Positions 56,192 to 64,000 of a stretch of DNA of 64,000 bases are shown here, in pieces. The DNA is taken from assembly GCA_014529385.2 (NCBI GenBank), contig CM043969.1, positions 12,790,648 through 12,854,647 on the forward strand, read 5' to 3'. A model generated the notes under the pieces. That model was not told the DNA's origin. It saw only the letters and a program-made list of their open reading frames with translations, and made no database searches. The first letter of the stretch is position 1. Every line of letters begins with the position of its first letter. Source of the DNA: Adiantum capillus-veneris (Eukaryota; Streptophyta; Polypodiopsida; Polypodiales; Pteridaceae). The position numbers and the translations under genes are program-made.

Positions 56192-59100
56192 GCTTGGAAA
56201 AGTGGTGGACCTTGAATGTAAACCCCTCATCTATGACATATCGTGGGTTTAATGTTTTTCGATGGAGCCTAGCATCTTGGAGACATGGTGCACCTTGCTT
56301 CTCCTCATGTTTCAATGGAGCCTACCTTGGACAAATGGTGGAGCATCCTTCTCTCCATGTTTCAATGGACCCTAGCTTAGACAAGGGGTGGACCTTTGCT
56401 TCTCTCTATGTTTCAATAGAGTTAGCTTGGACAAGTGGTGGACCTTGGAACCAAACCCCCATGTAAAACCTATCATGGTCACTCCAAGTAGTAAGAAAGA
56501 ATAACCTTTAAGATGTAGCCTTATAGGTTGGACAAGTGGTGGACCTTAACACCCACATATTCTTAATAAAAGTGGTGAATCTTGGAGACCAAACCACTCA
56601 GGCTATAGCAATAATAGCTTGGACAAGTGGTGGACCTTGATGTAAACCCCTCATCTACGAAATATCGTGGGTTTATTGTATTTCGATGGAGCCTAGCATC
56701 TTGGAGACATGGTGCAGCTTTCTTCTCGTCATGTTTCAATTGAGCCTATCTTGGACAAATGGTGGAGCATCCTTCTCTCCATGTTTCAATAGACCCTAGC
56801 TTGGACAAGTGGTGGACCTTTGTTTCTCTCTATGTTTACATAGAGTTAGCTTGGACAAGTGGTGGACCTTGGAACCAAACCCCCATGTAAAACCTATCAT
56901 GGTCACTCCAAGTGGTAATAAAGAATAACCTTTAAGATGTAGCCTTATAGGTTGGACAAGTGGTGGACCTTAACACGCGCATATTCTTAATATAATGACA
57001 TAGAGTGGAAAAGTGGTGAATCTTGAGACCAAACCACTGAGGCTACTACCAATAATAGCTTGGACAAGTGTGGACCTTGAATGTAAACCCCTCATCTACG
57101 ACATATCGTGGGTTTAATGTTTTTCGATGGAGCCTAGCATCTTGGAGACATGGTGCACCTTGCTTCTCCTCATGTTTCAATGGAGCCTACCTTGGACAAA
57201 TGGTGGAGCATCCTTCTCTCCATGTTTCAATGGACCCTAGCTTAGACAAGGGGTGGACCTTTGCTTCTCTCTATGTTTCAATAGAGTTAGCTTGGACAAG
57301 TGGTGGACCTTGGAACCAAACCCCCATGTAAAACCTATCATGGTCACTCCAAGTAGTAAGAAAGAATAACCTTTAAGATGTAGCCTTATAGGTTGGACAA
57401 GTGGTGGACCTTAACACCCACATATTCTTAATAAAAGTGGTGAATCTGGAGACCAAACTACTCAGGCTATAACCAATAATAGCTTGGACAAGTGGTGGAC
57501 CTTGAATGTAAACCCCTCATCTACGAAATATCGTGGGTTTAATGTATTTCGATGGAGCCTAGCATCTTGGAGACATGGTGCAGCTTTCTTCTCGTCATGT
57601 TTCAATTGAGCCTATCTTGGACAAATGGTGGAGCATCCTTCTCTCCATGTTTCAATAGACCCTAGCTTGGACAAGTGGTGGACCTTTGTTTCTCTCTATG
57701 TTTACATAGAGTTAGCTTGGACAAGTGGTGGACCTTGGAACCAAACCCCCATGTAAAACCTATCATGGTCACTCCAAGTGGTAATAAAGAATAACCTTTA
57801 AGATGTAGCCTTATAGGTTGGACAAGTGGTGGACCTTAACACGCGCATATTCTTAATATAATGACATAGAGTGGAAAAGTGGTGAATCTTGAGACCAAAC
57901 CACTCAGGCTACTACCAATAATAGCTTGACAAGTATGGACCTTGAATGTAAACCCCTCATCTACGACATATCGTGGGTTTAATGTTTTTCGATGGAGCCT
58001 AGCATCTTGGAGACATGGTGCACCTTGCTTCTCCTCATGTTTCAATGGAGCCTACCTTGGAAAATGGTGGAGCATCCTTCTCTCCATGTTTCAATGGACC
58101 CTAGCTTAGACAAGGGGTGGACCTTTGCTTCTCTCTATGTTTCAATAGAGTTAGCTTGGACAAGTGGTGGACCTTGGAACCAAACCCCCATGTAAAACCT
58201 ATCATGGTCACTCCAAGTAGTAAGAAAGAATAACCTTTAAGATGTAGCCTTATAGGTTGGACAAGTGGTGGACCTTAACACCCACATATTCTTAATAAAA
58301 GTGGTGAATCTTGAGACCAAACCACTCAGGCTACTAGCAATAATAGCTTGGACAAGTGGTGGACCTTGAATGTAAACCCTTCATCTACGAAATATCGTGG
58401 GTTTAATGTATTTCGATGGAGCCTAGCATCTTGGAGACATGGTGCAGCTTGCTTCTCGTCATGTTTCAATGGAGCCTATCTTGGACAAATGGTGGAGCAT
58501 CCTTCTCTCCATGTTTCAATGGACCCTAGCTTGGAGAAGTGGTGGACCTTTGTTTCTCTCTATGTTTCAATAGAGTTATCTTGGACAAGTGGTGGACCTT
58601 GGAACCAAACCCCCATGTAAAACCTATCATGGTCACTCCAAGTGGTAATAAAGAATAACCTTTAAGATGTAGCCTTATAGGTTGGACAAGTGGTGGACCT
58701 TAACACGCGCATATTCTTAATATAATGACATAGAGTGGAAAAGTGGTGAATCTTGAGACCAAACCACTGAGGCTACTACCAATAATAGCTTGGACAAGTG
58801 TTGGACCTTGAATGTAAACCCCTCATCTACGACATATCGTAGGTTTAATGTTTTTCGATGGAGCCTAGCATCTTGAAGACATGGTGCACCTTGCTTCTCC
58901 TCATGTTTCAATGGAGCCTACCTTGGACAAATGGTGGAGCATCCTTCTCTCCATGTTTCAATGGACCCTAGCTTAGACAAGGGGTGGACCTTTGCTTCTC
59001 TCTATGTTTCAATAGAGTTAGCTTGGACAAGTGGTGGACCTTGGAACCAAACCCCCATGTAAAACCTATCATGGTCACTCCAAGTAGTAAGAAAGAATAA

Positions 59101-60420
59101 CCTTTAAGATGTAGCCTTATAGGTTGGACAAGTGGTGGACCTTAACACCCACATATTCTTAATAAAAGTGGTGAATCTTGAGACCAAACCACTCAGGCTA
59201 CTAGCAATAATAGCTTGGACAAGTGGTGGACCTTGAATATAAACCCCTTATCTACAAAATATCGTGGGTTTAATGTATTTCGATGGAGCCTAGCATCTTG
59301 GAGACATGGTGCAGCTTGCTTCTCGTCATGTTTCAATGGAGCCTATCTTGGACAAATGGTGGAGCATCCTTCTCTCCATGTTTCAATGGACCCTAACTTG
59401 GACAAGTGGTGGACCTTTGTTTCTCTCTATGTTTCAATAGAGTTAGCTTGGACAAGTGGTGGACCTTGGAACCAAACCCCCATGTAAAACCTATCATGGT
59501 CACTCTAAGTGGTAATAAAGAATAACGTTTAAGATGTAGCCTTATAGGTTGGAAAAGTGGTGGACCTTAACACGCGCATATTCTTAATATAATGACATAC
59601 AGTGGAAAAGTGGTGAATCTTGAGACCAAACCACTCAGGCTACTACCAATAATAGCTTGGACAAGTGTTGGACCTTGAATGTAAACCCCTCATCTACGAC
59701 ATATCGTGGGTTTAATGTTTTTCGATGGAGCCTAGCATCTTGGAGACATGGTGCACCTTGCTTCTCCTCATGTTTTAATGGAGCCTACCTTGGACAAATG
59801 GTGGAGCATCCTTCTCTCCATGTTTCAATGGACCCTAGCTTAGACAAGGGGTGGACCTTTGCTTCTCTCTATGTTTCAATAGAGTTAGCTTGGACAAGTG
59901 GTGGACCTTGGAACCAAACCCCCATGTAAAACCTATCATGGTCACTCCAAGTAGTAAGAAAGAATAACCTTTAAGATGTAGCCTTATAGGTTGGACAAGT
60001 GGTGGACCTTAACACCCACATATTCTTAATAAAAGTGGTGAATCTTGAGACCAAACCACTCAGGCTACTAGCAATAATAGCTTGGACAAGTGGTGGAGCT
60101 TGAATGTAAACCCCTCATCTACAAAATACTGTGGGTTTAATGTATTTCGATGGAGCCTAGCATCTTGGAGACATGGTGCAAATTGCTTCTCGTCATGTTT
60201 CAATGGAGCCTATCTTGGACAAATGGTGGAGCATCCTTCTCTCCATGTTTCAATGGACCCTAGCTTGGACAAGTGGTGGACCTTTGTTTCTCTCGATGTT
60301 TCAATAGAGTTAGCTTGGACAAGTGGTGGACCTTAACACGCGCATATTCTTAATATAATGACATAGAGTGGAAAAGTGGTGAATCTATAGACCAAACTAC
60401 TCAGGCTACTACCAATAATA
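56192..60420. repeat. Higher-order repeat, 866-bp dimer
   Basis: Monomer starts (GCTTGGACAAGTG) at 56192, 56617, 57058, 57482, 57924, 58346, 58788, 59213, 59655, 60080 and 60421 alternate 422-426 and 441-442 bp; the last monomer is cut to 341 bp. Type A has CTACGACATATCGT, CACCTTGCTTCTCCTC and CAAGGGGTGG; type B has CTACGAAATATCGT, TTCTCGTC and ACACGCGCATATTC. Dimers are more alike than neighbouring monomers. Confidence 0.9.
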
Positions 60421-61464
60421 GCTTGGACAAGTTTTGGACCTTGAATGTAAACCCCTCATCTACGACATATCGTGGGTTTAATGTTTTTCGATGGAGCCTA
60501 GCATCTTGGAGACATGGTGCACCTTGCTTCTCCTCATGTTTCAATGGAGCCTACCTTGGACAAATGGTGGAGCATCCTTCTCTCCATGTTTCAATGGACC
60601 CTAGCTTAGACAAGGGGTGGACCTTTGCTTCTCTCTATGTTTCAATAGAGTTAGCTTGGACAAGTGGTGTACCTTGGAACCAAACCCCCATGTAAAACCT
60701 ATCATGGTCACTCCAAGTAGTAAGAAAGAATAACCTTTAAGATGTAGACTTATAGGTTGGACAAGTGGTGGACCTTAACACCCACATATTCTTAATAAAA
60801 GTGGTGAATCTTGAGACCAAACCACTCAGGCTACTAGCAATAATAGCTAGGGATAACCATTAAGATATAGTCTTTCAAGGGGTGAGAAAGAATAACCATT
60901 AAGATATAGTCTTATAGGTTGGACAAGTGGTGGACCTTAACACCCAAATATTCTTAATATAATAACAGAGAGTGGAAAAGTGGTGAATCTTGAGAGCAAA
61001 CCACTCATGCTACTAGCGATAATAGGTTGGACAAATTGTTGATCTTGAATGTAAACTCCCCATGTACAAAATAACGTGGGTTTAAGGTATTTCGATGGAG
61101 GCTAGCATCTTGGAGATATGGTGCAGCTTGCTTCTCTTCATGTTTCAATGGAGTCTATCTTGGAAAATGGTGGAGCATCCTTTCTCCATGTTTCAATAGA
61201 CCCTAGCTTAGACAAGTGGTGGACCTTTGCTTCTCTCTATGTTTCAATAGAGTTAGCTTGGACAAGTGGTGGACCTTGGAACCAAACCCCCATGTAAAAC
61301 CTTTCATGGTCACTCCAAGTGGTCAGAAAGAATAACCATTAAGATATAGTCTTATAGGTTGGACAAGTGGTGGACCTTAATACCCAAATATTCTTAATAT
61401 AATGACACATAGTGAAAAAGTGGTGAATCTTGAGACCAAACCCCTCATGCTACTAGCGTTAACA

Positions 61465-63954
61465 GGTTGGACAACTGGTGGACCTTGAATGTAAACCTTC
61501 CATGTTTCAATAGAGCTAGCTTCGACAAATGGTGGAGTATCCTTCTCTCCATGTTTCAATGGAGCCTAGCTTGGACAAGTGGTGGACCTTTTGCTTCTTT
61601 CTATGAGAAGAATAAAGTTAGCTTGGATAAGTGGTGGACCTTGGAACCAAACCCCTATGTAAAACATATCATAGACATTTCAAGTGGTGAGAAAGAATAC
61701 CCTTTAAGATATACCCTTATAGGTTGGACAAGTGGTCGACCTTAACACCTAGATCTTCTTTATTTAATGACATAGAGTGGAAAAGTGGTGAATCTTGAGA
61801 CCAAACCACTCATGCTACTAGGGATAATATCTTGGAAAAGTGACTGACCTTGACGTTAAACCCCACATGTAAACAATATCGTGGGTTTAAGGTATTTCAA
61901 TGGATCCTAGAATCTTGGAGACATGGTGCAACTTGATTCTTTTCATGTTTCAATGAAGCCTATCTTCCACCAATGGGGGATCATCCTTCTCTAAATGTCT
62001 CAGTGGAGCCTAGCTTGGACAAGTGGTGTACCTTTGCTTCTCTCTATGTTTCCATAGAGTTAGCTTGGACAAGTGGTGGACCTTGAAACCAAACCCCCAT
62101 GTAAAACATATCATGGTCATTCCAAGTGGTGAGAAATAATACCCTTTAAGATCTAGCCTTATAGGTTGGACAAGTGGTCGACCTTAAACCTAGATCTTCA
62201 TAATATAACGACATAGAGTGGAAAAGTGGTAAATCTTGAGACCAAACCACTCATGCTACTAAGAATAATAGGTTGGACAAGTGGTGGACCTTGAATGTAA
62301 ACCCCCCATGTACGAAATATCATGGGTTTAAGGTATTTCAATGGAGCCTAGCATCTTGGAGACATGGTGCAGACCCTTCATGTTTCAATGGAGCCTATCT
62401 TGGACAAATGGTGGAGCATCCTTCTCTCCATGTTTCAATGGAGCCTAGCTTGGACAAGTGGTGGACCTTTGCTTCTCTCTATGTTTCAATAGAGTTAGCT
62501 TGGACAAGTGGTGGGCCTTGGAACCAAACTCCCATGTAAGACCTATCTTGGTAACTCCAAGTGGTGAGAAAGAATAAAGTTTAAGATATAGCCTTATAGG
62601 TTGGACAAGTGGTGGACCTTAGCACCCAGATATTCTTAATAGAATGACATAGAGTGGAAAAATGGTGAATCTTGAGACCAAACCACTCATGCTACTAGAG
62701 ATAATAGGTTGGACAAGTGGTGGACCTTGAATGTAAACCCCCCATGTACAAAATATCATGGGTTTGAGGTATTTCAATGGAGCCTAGCATCTTGGAGACA
62801 TGGTGTAGCTTGCTTCTCTTCATGTTTCAATGGAGCGTATCTTGGACAAATGGTGGAGCATCCTTCTCTCCATGTTTCAATGGACCCTAGCTTGGACAAG
62901 TGGTGGACCTTTGATTCTCTCTATGTTTCAATAGAGTTAGCTTGGACAAGTGTTGGACCTTGAAACAAATCCCCCATGTAAAACCTATGCTAGTCACTCC
63001 AAGTGGTGAGAAAGAATAACCCTTAAGATATAGCCTTATAGGTTGGACAAGTGGTGGCCCTTAACACCCAAATATTCTTAATATAATGACATAGAGTGAA
63101 AAAGTGGTGAATGTTGAGACCAAACCACTCATGCTACTAGCGTTAATAGGTTGGACAAGTGGTGGACCTTGAATGTAAACCCCCCATGTTTCAATAGAGT
63201 TAGCTTCGACAAATGGTAGAGGATCCTTCTCTCCATGTTTCAATGGAGCCTAGCTTGGACAAGTGGTGGACCTTTGTTTCTCTCTATGTTTCAATAGAGT
63301 TAGCTTGGACAAGTGGTGGACCTTGGAGCCAAACCCCCATGTAAAACATATCATGGACATTTCAAGTCATGAGAAAGAATACCCTTTAAGATATACCCTT
63401 ATAGGTTGGACAAGTGGTCGACCTTAACACCCAGATCTTCTTAACGTAATGACATAGAGTAGAAAAGTGGTGAATCTTGAGACCAAACCACTCATGCTAC
63501 TAGAGATAATAGGTTGGACAAGTGGTGGACCTTGAATGTAAACTCCCCATGTACAAAATATCGTGGGTTTAAGGTATTTCAATGGATCTTAGCATCTTGG
63601 AGACATGGTGCAGCTTGCTTCTCTTCATGTTTCAATGGAGCCTATCTTGGACAAATGGTGGAGCATCCTTCTCTCCATGTTTCAGTGGACCCTAGCTTAG
63701 ACAAGTGGTGGACCTTTGCTTGTCTCTATGTTTCAATAGAGTTAGCTTGGACAAGTGGTGGAACTTGGAACCAAACCCCCATGTAAAACCTATCATGGTC
63801 ATTCCAAGTGGTGAGAAAGAATACCCTTTAAGATATAGCTTTATAGGTTGGACAAGTGGTGGACCTTAACACCCAGATCTTCTTAATATAATGACATAGA
63901 GTGGAAAAGTGGTGAATCTTGACATCAAACCACTCATGCTACTAGTGATAATAG
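61465..63954. repeat. Possible 1684-bp tetramer higher-order repeat
   Basis: Monomer starts at 61465, 61829, 62271, 62707, 63149, 63512 and 63954 give lengths 364, 442, 436, 442, 363 and 442. The short 363-bp type, with an internal deletion joining CCCATG to TTTCAATAGAGTTAGCTTCG, recurs after 1684 bp. Only one and a half periods are in the window. Confidence 0.65.
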
Positions 63955-64000
63955 GTTGTACAAGTGGTGGACCTTGAATGTAAACCCCGCATGTACGAAA

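Larger units (their letters stand above)
54585..64000. repeat. Large satellite array, type 2 (runs off window)
   Basis: From about 55070 the sequence is almost continuous satellite, with a few outlying units from 54585. Monomers are about 425-442 bp (shorter variants about 341-364 bp). Each holds about seven copies or relics of TTGGACAAGTGGTGGACCTT, spaced 45-50 bp or about 100 bp apart. Constant blocks between are ATGTTTCAATGGAGCCTA, CATCCTTCTCTCC and GTAAAACCTATCATGGTCAC. Apparent 60-90 codon ORFs in every unit are by-products of the repeat. The array continues past the right edge. Confidence 0.95.

Noticed and set aside
54585-64000. Repeated 60-90 codon ORFs as a protein family
   Set aside because: They arise because a near-identical satellite unit lacks stops in that frame; changes are mostly non-synonymous and no start context or domain is seen.

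Overview
The window looks like a stretch of plant nuclear heterochromatin: almost everything recognisable is a transposable element, a decayed transposon gene or a tandem repeat. I see no convincing single-copy host gene and no rRNA or tRNA gene. Plant nuclear origin is supported by a Tnt1-type Ty1/copia element, a CACTA (En/Spm) TNP2 transposase with DUF4218/DUF4216-like parts, and LTR primer sites matching initiator-Met tRNA. A large-genome seed-free plant such as a fern or lycophyte is a guess from the element mix (a Ty3/gypsy family with a DHGSE protease, a DUF7869-like transposon protein); it is not proven.

Layout. 1-15,099: two tandem minus-strand Ty3/gypsy copies sharing a central LTR (LTR A 5288-7273, LTR B 13108-15099), both riddled with small indels. 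15,100-22,403: a non-LTR (LINE) RT pseudogene split by a very young minus-strand copia element (15669-21300; 808-bp LTRs with two mismatches found by eye; TSD CAGAG). 22,404-24,710: a non-autonomous LTR element with PBS and PPT but no pol, whose LTR also occurs inverted at 15100-15329. 24,710-30,440: low-information sequence, microsatellites, a 27-G run, and LINE pieces (C-terminal fragment on minus, ORF1-like plus endonuclease start on plus). 30,685-32,005: a TIR element with TTAA target duplication. 32,000-37,720: LTR remnants and several short-period tandem arrays. 37,800-43,089: a decayed CACTA element. 43,090-47,500: a long AT palindrome, copia RT debris, a candidate LTR and a small Cys-rich ORF. 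47,589-50,780: a minus-strand DUF7869-like transposon protein, one 1064-codon frame interrupted only by three nonsense codons. 50,860-52,450 and 54,585-64,000: satellite DNA.

The most unusual part is the satellite. Two array types with different spacer sequence share one core, TTGGACAAGTGGTGGACCTT. The core recurs about every 45-60 bp (or a multiple). These sub-repeats build monomers of about 425-442 bp, which are in turn organised into higher-order repeats: an 866-bp dimer over about 56.2-60.4 kb and apparently a 1684-bp tetramer over 61.4-64 kb. This resembles centromeric or pericentromeric satellite organisation with a constant protein-box-like motif. Function is inferred, not shown.

The young copia element is the only one close to intact. 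Its frame break falls in a run of seven A between the protease/integrase-zinc-finger part and the integrase core.
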